Assembly: GCA_028281495.1 (NCBI GenBank)
Contig: JANQJU010000017.1
Span: 62,001 to 126,000, forward strand
DNA length: 64,000 nucleotides
Source of the DNA: SAR324 cluster bacterium
Lineage (GTDB): Bacteria > SAR324 > NAC60-12
Direction: 5' to 3'
Under the pieces are notes generated by a model that saw only the letters and a list, made by a program, of their open reading frames with translations, made no database searches and was not told the DNA's origin. Shown one piece after another: positions 1 to 8,981 of this stretch. Position 1 is the stretch's first letter, and the number at the start of each line of letters is the position of its first letter. A program made the translations under genes and the position numbers.

Positions 1-340
1 AAGACTTTCGTAAATAGGCCCTGATGTCTTGCGATTCATACATCCACCGTACTTTTCCTTTGAGATTGTCGATTCGCAAACACGGTACCGTTTGTTTTCC
101 GCCCCCTTGGACAAGATCCGCATGATGGCTTCGGTTTTTATGAATATCCCGCATTTCAATATTCAGATTCAAACGCTCAATCTCACTCCGAACTCTACGA
201 CAGTAGGGGCACGTTGCAAAATGATACAAAGCCATGTGTTGAGTCTGTTGGTCAACCTGCTGTTGGGTTTCCGGAGGACGTTGAACCTGTTCTTGCGGGA
301 CACCAAACAAAATTTGAAAAAAATCTTTTAGGAATGCCAT
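1..340 (-). CDS. Glutaredoxin-family protein, C-terminus cut by window edge
   Basis: Reading the minus strand from the ATG at 340 gives an open frame of 113 codons that runs off the left edge without a stop. It holds the redox motif CPYC (about residues 44-47), followed by an amphipathic helix and, about 44 residues later, the TVPCL segment whose cis-proline is typical of the glutaredoxin/thioredoxin fold. About 35 extra N-terminal residues, rich in Gln, precede the fold. The expected role is reduction of disulfides or glutathione mixed disulfides in the cytoplasm. Only the last few residues appear to be missing. It is the last gene seen of a leftward run with serS, the secretion ATPase and the ICMT-like gene (66-base gap). 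A GGAG lies just upstream of the start. Family call is confident; substrate is unknown. Confidence 0.8.
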   Translation of the reverse strand, partial: MAFLKDFFQILFGVPQEQVQRPPETQQQVDQQTQHMALYHFATCPYCRRVRSEIERLNLNIEMRDIHKNRSHHADLVQGGGKQTVPCLRIDNLKGKVRWMYESQDIRAYLRKS

Positions 341-406
341 CTCACTCCATCAATATCTATTCAGCGGGCCTTTGCTTTCGTAGGTCCTGAAGTCATTTTC
401 AAAGTT

Positions 407-1006
407 TTACGATTTTGAGTTTCGTAGATTCCCGACGAATTGCGATAATTCTCTGGGAATGAAACGAGGCTTGTGCCCCATTTTTTCCTGATATCCAGGC
501 AAAGACTCCAAATATGATTCTTCATTACGCAGCCGCGCCCAAATCAATGTGGCATTGATCAGCGATCCAATCAATGCGGTCATATAGGCAGTATGAATCA
601 TCGGGATGCAAAACACCTCAATCATCACCACGAGATAGTTGGGGTGCCGGATATAATGATAAGGCCCTGAATCAACAATTTTCTGTTCGGGATGATGAAT
701 AATCCTCACATTCCATGAATCCTGCATCGTGCTCAAAACCCACAGTCTCCCCAACAATGCGAACATCCAACATAACAACATCAAGCCACCCCAAACTTTA
801 TAATAGGGCCGTTCTAGAATGTAGACTTCTGCCACGCACGCAATCAGCCAACCTGTATGGAAAACGACCATAGCCGGATAGACCCACTCCTGCACCGGAT
901 AAGCCTGATGCTCTGTTTTAGCTGATTGATAATGGTGCTGAGACAATCGGACTTCATATAGACGAGAAAGGGCAATGCCCAAGATGAACAAAGCGTAGAG
1001 CCACAT
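407..1006 (-). CDS. Isoprenylcysteine carboxyl methyltransferase (ICMT)-like membrane methyltransferase
   Basis: A 199-residue polytopic protein with about four to five hydrophobic segments. The family hallmark is the block GPYHYIRHPNYLVV (around residues 115-128), followed by a membrane segment and RLRNEESYL near residue 160, where the Glu and Arg usually help bind S-adenosylmethionine. Bacterial members methylate small lipophilic acceptors such as alkylresorcinols or lipids; true prenyl-cysteine substrates are not expected here. It lies 22 bases downstream of the secretion ATPase gene on the same strand and is probably co-transcribed. Acceptor unknown. No clear ribosome binding site lies just before the ATG at 1006. 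Confidence 0.75.
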   Translation of the reverse strand: MWLYALFILGIALSRLYEVRLSQHHYQSAKTEHQAYPVQEWVYPAMVVFHTGWLIACVAEVYILERPYYKVWGGLMLLCWMFALLGRLWVLSTMQDSWNVRIIHHPEQKIVDSGPYHYIRHPNYLVVMIEVFCIPMIHTAYMTALIGSLINATLIWARLRNEESYLESLPGYQEKMGHKPRFIPRELSQFVGNLRNSKS

Positions 1007-1028
1007 AATTCGATATCAATTGAGATGA

Positions 1029-2741
1029 TCAATCCTCTCGTGTCACTGAGAGTACTTCTTCTATCGTAGTAAAACCTTGTAATGCCTTTTGTGCACCATC
1101 CATTCTCAGGGAATGCATGCCAGTCCGTAGGGCAATTTGTTTGATCGCGTTTTCGTCATTGGTTTCCATGATGACACGTTTGATTTCATCATTCATCGTC
1201 AACAATTCATGAATTCCCATACGGCCGCGGTATCCTGTGTGGCGGCAAACATCACACCCCCGACCACGATACAATATTCCCCCCGCCTCTTCCAATTGGT
1301 CCAACGATATCCCCACTTCTCGAAGCTGTTCTTCATGAGGAATGTAACTTTCTTTGCAATCTGTACAGATACGACGGATGAGCCGTTGGGCCAGCACTCC
1401 AATAATCGTGGACGAGACTAAAAACGGCTCAATATTCATATCAATAAGACGGGTGATGGTCGCTGGGGCACTATTAGTATGCACCGTGCTAAAAACCAAA
1501 TGGCCTGTGAGTGCCGATTGAATTGCAATTTGTGCCGTTTCCGTATCTCGCATTTCCCCAACCATTATAATATCAGGATCTTGGCGTAACACCGCACGCA
1601 GCGCCACTGCAAAGGTCAGCCCCAGTTTGTGGTTGACTTCAATCTGCGCATAGCCTGGAATTTTATATTCCACAGGATCTTCAATTGTAATGATATTGCC
1701 AGACTGATGATCCAACTGTCCCAAGGCAGCATAAAGCGTTGTCGTTTTTCCACTTCCCGTTGGACCAGTCACCAATATGATCCCGCCAGTTTTTTCGACC
1801 AGTTTGTCAAACGTTGTCAGTACTCGTTGTGCCAACCCCAACTCATTCAATTGGCGAAGCTTTTCACTTTGATACAACAAACGCATCACAATCTTTTCGC
1901 CATGAACCGTGGGAACAGTAGACACCCGGATGTCCACTTTTTTTCCAGCAATCAACACCATCGAACGACCATCCTGCGGCAGCCCTTTCTGGGCAATATC
2001 CAAACGCGACATCACTTTCACGCGGTTGACAACAGTAACATGGGCAGGTTTGGGTATTGTTGAGACATTGTGCAACATTCCATCAATACGATAGCGTACA
2101 CTCGTTTCGGTGGGGGAAGGATCTATATGAATATCACTGGCTTCATCCCGTGCAGCTCGCCAAAGCAAGCTGTTGACCAAACGTTTTACCGGCTCTTCGT
2201 CGGTGGCATCAATCAGGTCTTCCACCTCTTCAGCATCAAGAATGCTATCAAAGGATTCTGTGGTATCGAGACTGTCAACCGCTTGTTCTGTCGTTCCCGA
2301 ACGTTCATACGCTTGGTTGACCAATTCCATAATGGCCTGACGGCTCGATACTACAGGCACAATCCGGCATTTGAGCTTTCGGGCTACATCATCAATTGGT
2401 TGGAAGTTTGACGGATCTTCCATCGCCACTTCCAGATCAAAACCGTTTTTCCGAATAGGAAAAAACATAAATTTCTTGGCATACCGGATAGGAATGACTT
2501 CTGTGAATTCGTGCAGATCATCGACTGTGTGAAAGTCTCCTCGATATTCCAACTCGTAAAACTGCGCAACGGCTCTTTGAAAGATATCGTCCTTAACAAT
2601 TTTGTGCTTGAGCAAGATCTCCTTGATAGCCATCGCATCCATACGCTTGGCAACCAAAGACTCCTTGTATTGGCTGAGCGCATTCTCGGATACGTTGAAA
2701 TCATCAACCAGAATATTCACAATAGGATGAAAATCCGACAT
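1029..2741 (-). CDS. gspE: GspE/PilB-type secretion or pilus assembly ATPase
   Basis: A 570-residue hexameric traffic ATPase that powers type II secretion or pilus extension at the inner membrane. The N-terminal MshEN/GspE-N-like region (about 1-150) is followed by an acidic linker, then the core with SDIHIDP, Walker A GPTGSGKTTT (about residue 325), the Asp box around EDPVEY, Walker B DPDIIMVGEMRD and the His box TGHLVFSTVHTN. A zinc-binding tetracysteine CTDC...CDVC is present near residues 455-500, as in GspE and PilB. Sequence around GLTFA and LRQDPD looks closer to GspE, but no other secretion or pilus gene is in the window, so PilB cannot be excluded. The ribosome site GGAGAGG precedes the ATG at 2741. 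serS ends 12 bases upstream. Confidence 0.85.
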   Translation of the reverse strand: MSDFHPIVNILVDDFNVSENALSQYKESLVAKRMDAMAIKEILLKHKIVKDDIFQRAVAQFYELEYRGDFHTVDDLHEFTEVIPIRYAKKFMFFPIRKNGFDLEVAMEDPSNFQPIDDVARKLKCRIVPVVSSRQAIMELVNQAYERSGTTEQAVDSLDTTESFDSILDAEEVEDLIDATDEEPVKRLVNSLLWRAARDEASDIHIDPSPTETSVRYRIDGMLHNVSTIPKPAHVTVVNRVKVMSRLDIAQKGLPQDGRSMVLIAGKKVDIRVSTVPTVHGEKIVMRLLYQSEKLRQLNELGLAQRVLTTFDKLVEKTGGIILVTGPTGSGKTTTLYAALGQLDHQSGNIITIEDPVEYKIPGYAQIEVNHKLGLTFAVALRAVLRQDPDIIMVGEMRDTETAQIAIQSALTGHLVFSTVHTNSAPATITRLIDMNIEPFLVSSTIIGVLAQRLIRRICTDCKESYIPHEEQLREVGISLDQLEEAGGILYRGRGCDVCRHTGYRGRMGIHELLTMNDEIKRVIMETNDENAIKQIALRTGMHSLRMDGAQKALQGFTTIEEVLSVTRED

Positions 2742-2753
2742 GGCACCTCTCCC

Positions 2754-4016
2754 TTATTGTTTAGGTTGAATATCGGGCAGCCCCAAGCAACGGGGCAATC
2801 GGATAGAGCCATCCGCTTGTTGCCCATTTTCAATCAATGCGATCAAAGTTCGCGAGGTCGCGATGGCAGTGCCATTCAACAAATGGACAAAACGATTTTT
2901 TCCGGTTTCCGAATCTTTAAACCGAATGTTCAGGCGTCTCGATTGGTAGTCGGTGCAATTGGATGCTGAAGTGACTTCTCCCCACTTACCACGCCCCGGC
3001 ATCCAGGCTTCTAAGTCGAATTTTCGATAAGCCGGAGACCCCAGATCACCCGTGCATATATCCATCACCCGATAGGGGATTTCCAAATCTTGGTAGATGC
3101 GTTCCTCAATACCCAACATGCGTTGGTGCATGGCATCAGACTCGTCTGGATGAACAAAGACAAACATTTCTACTTTAGAAAATTGATGCACACGGTAAAG
3201 CCCTTTGGACTCCCGTCCGGCAGCCCCGGCTTCCGTGCGGTAACAATGCGAAAACCCAGCATGTAACAAGGGCAGTTCCGCCTCTTTCAGAACCGAATTT
3301 TCCAAACGTCCCCCTAAGGTGATTTCTGAGGTCGCAACTAAACACAGATCCGAGTTTTCAATGGAATAAATCTGCGTCTCGTCACCACGAGGATTGTACC
3401 CCGTCCCCTGCAAGATCTCACGTCGCGCCAAGTCCGGTGTCAAAAATGGTGTGAAACCCTCTTCTCGCAAAACGTTCATTGCATATTGCACCAAGGCAAA
3501 CTCTAAAAAGACCGCATCATTTTTCAGATAGTAAAATTTCTGCCCTGCTACCTTGGCACCACTTTCAAAATCGATCAGATCTAAATCTTCCATTAAGGTG
3601 AGATGGTCTTTGGCATCAAAGTCGAACTGTGGAACCGTCCCCACCTCTCGGATGGAGAGGTTGTCTTCATCGGTACGGCCAATTGGAGATTCCGGATGGG
3701 TGATATTAGGAACCTGTGCGAGTAATTCTTGACGCGCTTTGTCGATTTCTTGATAGGCGACGTCTTGGTCTGCCTCTTGTTGCCGGAGTTGCTTCGCTTC
3801 GTCAATCAGCGGTTGACGTTCTTCCGGTGGCATCTTACCTTTCATCTGGTTGCTGATTTCATTTCTGCGCTGACGCAAAGTATCGAGTTCTGATTTAAGT
3901 TGTCGTGTTCGTTCGTCGAGATCCAACAAATGCGGAATGTCGATTCGGACGTTGCGGTTTTGGCAATTTTTAATGACTTGATCGCTATGATTGCGAATAT
4001 ATTTGATATCTAGCAT
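2754..4016 (-). CDS. serS: Seryl-tRNA synthetase
   Basis: Charges tRNA-Ser with serine in the cytoplasm. The 420-residue product begins MLDIKYIRNH, the normal start of this family, followed by the long helical tRNA-binding arm (about 30-105) and the class II core: TSEITLGG, motif 2 with RTEAGAAGRESKGLYR, and motif 3 with NGTAIATSRTLIALIE near the C-terminus. An in-frame ATG at 4115 would add 33 very hydrophobic residues not seen in SerS proteins, so I take the start at 4016. The ribosome site there is poor. First gene of the leftward serS-gspE-ICMT-glutaredoxin run. Confidence 0.95.
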   Translation of the reverse strand: MLDIKYIRNHSDQVIKNCQNRNVRIDIPHLLDLDERTRQLKSELDTLRQRRNEISNQMKGKMPPEERQPLIDEAKQLRQQEADQDVAYQEIDKARQELLAQVPNITHPESPIGRTDEDNLSIREVGTVPQFDFDAKDHLTLMEDLDLIDFESGAKVAGQKFYYLKNDAVFLEFALVQYAMNVLREEGFTPFLTPDLARREILQGTGYNPRGDETQIYSIENSDLCLVATSEITLGGRLENSVLKEAELPLLHAGFSHCYRTEAGAAGRESKGLYRVHQFSKVEMFVFVHPDESDAMHQRMLGIEERIYQDLEIPYRVMDICTGDLGSPAYRKFDLEAWMPGRGKWGEVTSASNCTDYQSRRLNIRFKDSETGKNRFVHLLNGTAIATSRTLIALIENGQQADGSIRLPRCLGLPDIQPKQ

Positions 4017-4175
4017 ACAAAACTTAACATATAAAAAGATGAATAAAACAAAGAAAATTTCCAAACCAATGAATAGAAAAAAGAGACTAAAAAGTATCTC
4101 ATGTGTTTGAAACAATGCAACATAAAGTTACCCAGGAATTCTAGCTTTTCCTTTTACAAGACCCCTTTGTTTTGT

Positions 4176-4205
4176 TTGTCTTTCGCTAAACCCCGGTGTT
4201 ATAGT
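4176..4205 (+). promoter_or_regulatory. Possible sigma-70 promoter for the EF-hand-like gene
   Basis: In the divergent gap between serS and the gene at 4253, TTGTCT (4176-4181) and TATAGT (4200-4205) are separated by 18 bases, about 45 bases before the start codon. Both hexamers match consensus only partly. By-eye assignment. Confidence 0.3.
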
Positions 4206-4252
4206 GAAGATCATTTTCACACTCAAAGACTCTTTATTGAACAGGATAGGCT

Positions 4253-4531
4253 ATGGCAGAGGTTCTTGAAAAAAATACGGTAATCGTGAATTTGATTGAT
4301 ACGGATGGCGACGGAAAAATCGATATGCTCTCATTTATGAACGAGAAAGGAAGCGTGGGTTTAGCAGTGACCAACCTAATGGGAACCGTCGAGTATATTC
4401 ATATCTTTCAAGACGTGACTGGTGATGGTGTTTTGGACCAAGATGATGAACTCCGTTTGCGCGATGCAGCTGAAGAAATTGTAGCTAGATATCCCAAAGA
4501 TCATCCGGAACAGTTGGTCATAGAACTGTAG
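4253..4531 (+). CDS. Small protein with two EF-hand-like calcium-binding loops
   Basis: A 92-residue protein without signal peptide or membrane segment. Two Asp-rich loops stand out: DTDGDGKID near residue 17 and DVTGDGVLDQDDE near residue 62. Both follow the DxDxDG or DxxGDG spacing of EF-hand/dockerin-type Ca2+ sites, separated by about 45 residues as in a paired EF-hand-like unit. The remainder is unrecognised. AGGATAGG precedes the ATG at 4253. It lies 51 bases upstream of the M48 protease gene on the same strand, so shared transcription is possible. Calcium binding is inferred from loop chemistry only; function is unknown. Confidence 0.7.
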   Translation: MAEVLEKNTVIVNLIDTDGDGKIDMLSFMNEKGSVGLAVTNLMGTVEYIHIFQDVTGDGVLDQDDELRLRDAAEEIVARYPKDHPEQLVIEL

Positions 4532-4582
4532 TTTCTCAAAATCGTTGTTTATCAAATTATAACTCTCAAATTAAGGAGGTCT

Positions 4583-5869
4583 ATGCTTCGAGGACTATTC
4601 GTCTTGTTCTTACTGATGCTATGTAATCCTTTCCCTGTATTGGCTCTCAAACTCGTTCCTCAGTCTATGATGAATTCAATGGGTAAAGACGCATTCAAAG
4701 ACATCAAAAAGAAAACTCCTATCGAAAAAGACCCCAAAATCAACGAATACGTGCAATGCATTGGCAATGCGATTGTCAAACACTCCAAAGACGATACCGG
4801 AGTGAAGAAATGGGAAATTGTAGTATTTGCCAGCGATGCTGTGAATGCTTTTGCTCTTCCGGGAGGAAAAATCGGAGTGTACACTGGCTTGATGAAAGTT
4901 GCTGAAAATCAACATCAACTGGCGACGGTCATGGGACATGAAGTGGGACATGTTACTGCCGAACATGGCAATCAGCGGATGTCCAGCAGTTTGGCTAGCC
5001 AAGGAGGTCTTCTTTTGTTGGGAGGTGCTTTAAGCGACAACAAATATCAATCTGAGATCATGGGTGCTGTAGGGCTTGGTGTGCAGTACGGGGTATTGCT
5101 TCCCTACGGACGCTCCCATGAAAGCGAAGCAGATATCATTGGTTTAAAACTAATGGCCAAGGCTGGTTTTGATCCACGAGAAAGCGTCAACTTGTGGAAA
5201 AATATGAGCAAGGCCGGCGGAGGGGGTGGACCTGAATTTCTCTCAACGCACCCGTCACACAAAACGCGTATCTCCGATTTGAAAAAAAACATGAAGTCCC
5301 CTTTGCGAGACTATCAAAAGTTAGTGGATGCAGGTAAGGCAACCAACTGTGGTCCCTCCCCCTTTCACTCAGGAGATGGAACTTCGGAACCTGTCCCTGA
5401 GACTGTGGCAACGGCCGCCGCTGTTTCTCCAAGCCCAGCTAAAGCTCCAAACCCGGCTCAAACTTCAAGCAGTGCGTGTCAACCCGCCTCTAATAAAGAC
5501 TTGCGTCACTGCAACTTCAGCAATCGTAATCTGGATGGAGCGAACTTCAGCAACACCAATGTTTCCGGAATTTCATTTAAAAAATCTTCATTGAGGGACG
5601 CTAACTTTCATAAAGCTAATTGCCGAGGAACTAATTTTGACCACACAACATTAGAAGGAGCGACTTTCACTAACGTTGACTGTGAGAAAGCAAAGTTTAA
5701 TAAAGCGAATCTTCAGAAAGTCGATTTCACGAAAGCTAAATTAAAAGATGCCAATTTTCGTAAGGCCAATGTGAAAGGAGCAAATTTCAAGAAAGCCGAT
5801 TTGCAGAAATCGAATATTGATCTGGCTAAAAACACTTCAAAAGCGAATTTTGAAAAGGCAAAAAAATGA
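4583..5869 (+). CDS. M48-family metalloprotease fused to pentapeptide repeats
   Basis: A 428-residue exported zinc protease. Residues 1-21 form a signal peptide ending in PVLA. The peptidase M48 domain follows, with HEVGH at 119-123 (zinc ligands His119 and His123, catalytic Glu120) and the third ligand Glu182 in SESEAD-like context, then STHPSHKTRI typical of the BepA/YcaL/LoiP group that controls outer-membrane protein quality. A low-complexity Ala/Pro/Ser linker (about 270-300) leads to roughly 22 pentapeptide repeats (A[N/K]F-type, about 310-425), which form a right-handed beta-helix. BepA proteins usually end in TPR repeats, so the pentapeptide tail is unusual. AAGGAGGT gives a strong ribosome site. 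Likely periplasmic. Confidence 0.88.
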   Translation: MLRGLFVLFLLMLCNPFPVLALKLVPQSMMNSMGKDAFKDIKKKTPIEKDPKINEYVQCIGNAIVKHSKDDTGVKKWEIVVFASDAVNAFALPGGKIGVYTGLMKVAENQHQLATVMGHEVGHVTAEHGNQRMSSSLASQGGLLLLGGALSDNKYQSEIMGAVGLGVQYGVLLPYGRSHESEADIIGLKLMAKAGFDPRESVNLWKNMSKAGGGGGPEFLSTHPSHKTRISDLKKNMKSPLRDYQKLVDAGKATNCGPSPFHSGDGTSEPVPETVATAAAVSPSPAKAPNPAQTSSSACQPASNKDLRHCNFSNRNLDGANFSNTNVSGISFKKSSLRDANFHKANCRGTNFDHTTLEGATFTNVDCEKAKFNKANLQKVDFTKAKLKDANFRKANVKGANFKKADLQKSNIDLAKNTSKANFEKAKK

Positions 5870-5926
5870 TTAATTGATGAAATGAGAAAAGAGATTCATT
5901 AGGAGGGAATTAATAGAGGAATGGAT

Positions 5927-5957
5927 GGAGCCTCAAGAGGGTGATTCTGAAGGCTCC
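5927..5957 (-). terminator. Hairpin just after glnB, possible terminator
   Basis: GGAGCCT (5927-5933) pairs perfectly with AGGCTCC (5951-5957) across a 17-base loop, immediately downstream of the glnB stop and between two convergent genes. No T-run follows on either strand, so it is a weak terminator candidate. Confidence 0.35.
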
Positions 5958-5964
5958 GCTGCTG

Positions 5965-6336
<372 letters not shown>

Positions 6337-6338
6337 CT

Positions 6339-7280
6339 ATGCAAAGGCATGAACTGCAAAGGATCATAAGTCAATATCACCACTACTTGCAAGTGGAAAA
6401 AGGCTTCGCTCCCAGTACTTACGCGAGCTACATGAATTGTGTGGAGTACTTTTTTTTGTTCTGTTCACAGCATTGGGACCGCCTTTTTTTACCAGAAGAA
6501 TGGACGATACATGACTTAGGAGTTCGAGAGTTAGAATTCTTTTTTCGAGAGCATATGAAGGAAAGAGGCTGGAAAGTCAGTACAATGACTTCTTACAACT
6601 CAGCGATTCGTTCGTTTTTCCGATTTCTACACGAAAAAGAGTTTTTAGAAACCAATCCCATTCGGCACTTTTTAATACATAGGCAAACCTCAGATCTAGT
6701 GATTCCAGATATTGACGCCTCTGAAATATCTATATTGTTTGAAGAAGGAATTTCTTCCACATTTGAAGGATATCGAAACCGTTGTTTATTAGAATTCATC
6801 TATGGTCTAGGCATTCCAGCAGGAAAATTGTTGCAAGCTGAAGATGTCGAAATCAATGAAGCCGAGCGTGTCGTATGTATTTATTTTGGCAGAAAATCTC
6901 GACAATTCCCAATAAGCCTAACGGCTATCGAAGTGCTCAAGGAGTATCTCATTAAACGCGAAAAGGTATTGACCAAAACCAGTCGCCACACCCTCGCTTT
7001 GTTCATTAGTAAACGTGGCACGCCGTTATCTCAATCAATGCTGGCTCAGATTGTCAACAATGCTTTGCAAAAAATACAGGCCAACGGTGGGGGAACTACA
7101 CTTTTGAGGAATCTCTCCAGCAAGCATTTTGCTGAGAAGGGGGCCGATGCTCGTAGTATTCAGAAGCAACGGATGGTCAAATCTCTAATTCCAATTGATA
7201 ATTTTAAGAAAGAGGATTTTGAGACTGTCATGGAACAGTTTCAGCAAATGCACATTCGCAACAAACCATCACAGAGCTAG
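6339..7280 (+). CDS. Tyrosine-recombinase-fold protein lacking catalytic residues
   Basis: About 313 residues with the two-domain layout of XerC/XerD: an N-terminal SAM-like core-binding domain (about 10-110) and a C-terminal catalytic-fold domain. The expected active site is degraded. The first Arg region reads YGLGIPAGKLL instead of YATGLRVSEL; HxLR is replaced by TTLLR; the box II helix SSKHFAEKGADARSIQ is retained; the final Tyr region reads IPIDNF with no Tyr. Only a Lys/Arg in the beta-hairpin (GRKSRQFPI) remains. It probably binds DNA without cleaving it. A GTG at 6321 would add six residues but lacks a ribosome site; ATG 6339 has GAGG close by. Inactive role unknown. Confidence 0.72.
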   Translation: MQRHELQRIISQYHHYLQVEKGFAPSTYASYMNCVEYFFLFCSQHWDRLFLPEEWTIHDLGVRELEFFFREHMKERGWKVSTMTSYNSAIRSFFRFLHEKEFLETNPIRHFLIHRQTSDLVIPDIDASEISILFEEGISSTFEGYRNRCLLEFIYGLGIPAGKLLQAEDVEINEAERVVCIYFGRKSRQFPISLTAIEVLKEYLIKREKVLTKTSRHTLALFISKRGTPLSQSMLAQIVNNALQKIQANGGGTTLLRNLSSKHFAEKGADARSIQKQRMVKSLIPIDNFKKEDFETVMEQFQQMHIRNKPSQS

Positions 7281-7295
7281 TGAGGAGAAGAAGGA

Positions 7296-7952
7296 TTAGT
7301 GAGAAAAAACAGAAGTTTGCCAGCCTCGATCAGAATCGCCATATCCGCTAATCACAAGCTCCACCAATGTGGGCAACACGGCCTGTGCCTTTTCATTCAG
7401 ATCAACGATTGAAGCCCCTGTTGACAAATTGCCTCGTTTTTCCTGCATCGATTTGAGTTTTCGATAAATTTTCACCAAATGCAGTACGTCTTTTGCAGCA
7501 TAGTGGAGTTGCTGGTCTGTCAAATCGGTTCGTGACCAATCTGTTTGTTGTTGTTCTTTTTCTAATTTCATTCCCAACAATTCTAATGTCAGATCTTTCA
7601 AGCCGTGAGAGTCGGTGTAAGTACGAACCAATTTGCTCATGACTTTAGTGCAACAAAATGGAGTCACTGTGATGCCAAGGGATGTCCGGAAAAATGCCAC
7701 ATCAGTTAGTGCAAAATGGAACACTTTGAGGACCTCAGAATTCGCCATGAGTGCCTGCAAGTTGGGGCATTTCTGTGCTTCCGGCTTGACCAAACATACA
7801 TTTGAATCATCATCACAAATCTGGACTAAACAAATTTCATCTCGATAGAGTTGCAAGCCATGTAGCTCCGTATCCACGGCAATGACTTCTTGACTGAGGT
7901 AATGTTTCAGCAAATCCTCAGGTATATCGGTATGTGTGTTGTACTTTGCCAT
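7296..7952 (-). CDS. RNase D-like 3'-5' exonuclease
   Basis: A 218-residue DEDDy exonuclease. Exo I is VDTELHGL (Asp and Glu metal ligands, about residues 26-28), exo II lies in VFHFALTDVAFF, and exo III is HYAAKDVLHLV with the catalytic Tyr and Asp. This corresponds to the nuclease domain of ribonuclease D, which trims stable RNA 3' ends; the HRDC domains of full-length RNase D (about 375 residues) are absent. Short stand-alone versions are common. Convergent with the recombinase-like gene (15-base gap). Transcription starts in the divergent gap shared with ytfJ. Confidence 0.85.
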   Translation of the reverse strand: MAKYNTHTDIPEDLLKHYLSQEVIAVDTELHGLQLYRDEICLVQICDDDSNVCLVKPEAQKCPNLQALMANSEVLKVFHFALTDVAFFRTSLGITVTPFCCTKVMSKLVRTYTDSHGLKDLTLELLGMKLEKEQQQTDWSRTDLTDQQLHYAAKDVLHLVKIYRKLKSMQEKRGNLSTGASIVDLNEKAQAVLPTLVELVISGYGDSDRGWQTSVFSH

Positions 7953-8173
7953 AGCAGTTTTCTTGGTATGAAAAATGAGAATGGATTAGGAAGAAAGTAA
8001 GGTTTACCAATTGCATCCTTTGACTCTGCCGATCTTTACGGAGAGGTTCAGGAAATGTCAAACCGGAACCCTGGTACGCCAAGCTACAAAATGCTGACGG
8101 AGAGAAAAAATTACGCTATATGAAAAACGAGTATTCATTCAATGAGGCATTAACCTAAAAAGCAGGAGGAATG

Positions 8174-8698
8174 ATGAAGATAATCTGGTGTATTGTTCTG
8201 CTCGCATTGGTACCCGCTCTTGGTTGGTCCCAGGCAAAGATTGGACAAATGGTTCCTAAAGTGGAACTGAGTGGAGATGCTGGGGGACGGCTAGATGGCA
8301 CTCCTTGGAGTAGCTCAGAATTGAAAGGCAAGGTGCATGTTTTCTTTTATGCAGATCCAGATGAAAAAGATCTGAATAATCATGTCGGAGAAGCATTACG
8401 AGCAGAAAAATTTGATCGCAGTAAGTATGCTTCTATTGCTGTCGTGAATATGGCTGCTACCTGGCTTCCTAATTTTGCGATTGAGGGAGCTTTAGAAGAT
8501 AAACAAAAGGAGTTTCCCAACACATTGTATCTCAAGGATATGGACAAACATTTTGTCAACAAATGGGGGATCGCCGATGATACCAGCGACGTTCTTGCAT
8601 TTGCACCAGACGGCAAACTAATTTTCCATGTAGATGGAAAACTCTCAGATGCTGATGTGAAAAAGTTAATTCAAGTCATTAAAAAGAACCTACCCTAA
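8174..8698 (+). CDS. ytfJ: YtfJ-family periplasmic thioredoxin-like protein
   Basis: A 174-residue exported protein of the YtfJ/HI0045 family. A signal peptide ends near GWSQA; the mature part matches family landmarks: IGQMVPKV, the ELKGKVHVFFYADPDEKDLNN segment, VVNMAATWLPNFAI, FPNTLYLKD and FHVDGKLSD. The fold is thioredoxin-like but the redox CxxC is absent, as in the rest of the family; biochemical function is not established. Two consecutive ATGs occur (8171, 8174); AGGAGG sits one base from the first and four from the second, so 8174 is preferred. Monocistronic: a strong terminator follows at 8718. Confidence 0.85.
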   Translation: MKIIWCIVLLALVPALGWSQAKIGQMVPKVELSGDAGGRLDGTPWSSSELKGKVHVFFYADPDEKDLNNHVGEALRAEKFDRSKYASIAVVNMAATWLPNFAIEGALEDKQKEFPNTLYLKDMDKHFVNKWGIADDTSDVLAFAPDGKLIFHVDGKLSDADVKKLIQVIKKNLP

Positions 8699-8717
8699 AG
8701 ACGCTTGCCTAGATTAC

Positions 8718-8752
8718 TGGGCAGGATAGAGACATGCCTGCCCATTTTCTTT
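8718..8752 (+). terminator. Rho-independent terminator after ytfJ
   Basis: TGGGCAGG (8718-8725) pairs perfectly with CCTGCCCA (8737-8744) across an 11-base loop, followed by TTTTCTTT. It lies 20 bases after the ytfJ stop. Confidence 0.85.
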
Positions 8753-8981
8753 CGTTCGCCTTCACTGATTTCCTCAAGAAAAGCTGTCCGTTGCTTGTCT
8801 TTTTTTCATTGCGAGCAAGCTGCTCACCATGTACGGCGAGCGCACTCTCAAATTCTGCCTAAAGCTTTTAAGAATCCTGCCGATAACATCCATAGGATCG
8901 GTTTCCCGCTTTCCTTTCACATTCAAACAATCAAAGGGAACGAGGAATCAGGGATGTTCACTCTAAACTTAGGAGGTGGGT

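Noticed and set aside
29..331. 100-residue plus-strand frame at the left edge
   Set aside because: It is the opposite strand of the glutaredoxin gene, whose CPYC and TVP motifs are decisive.
2384..2969. Several 100-150 residue frames over gspE and serS
   Set aside because: They are shadows of well-identified genes on the other strand or frame.
4017..4115. N-terminal 33-residue hydrophobic extension of SerS
   Set aside because: SerS proteins start at MLDIKYIR-like sequence; the extension is AT-rich leader sequence read by chance.
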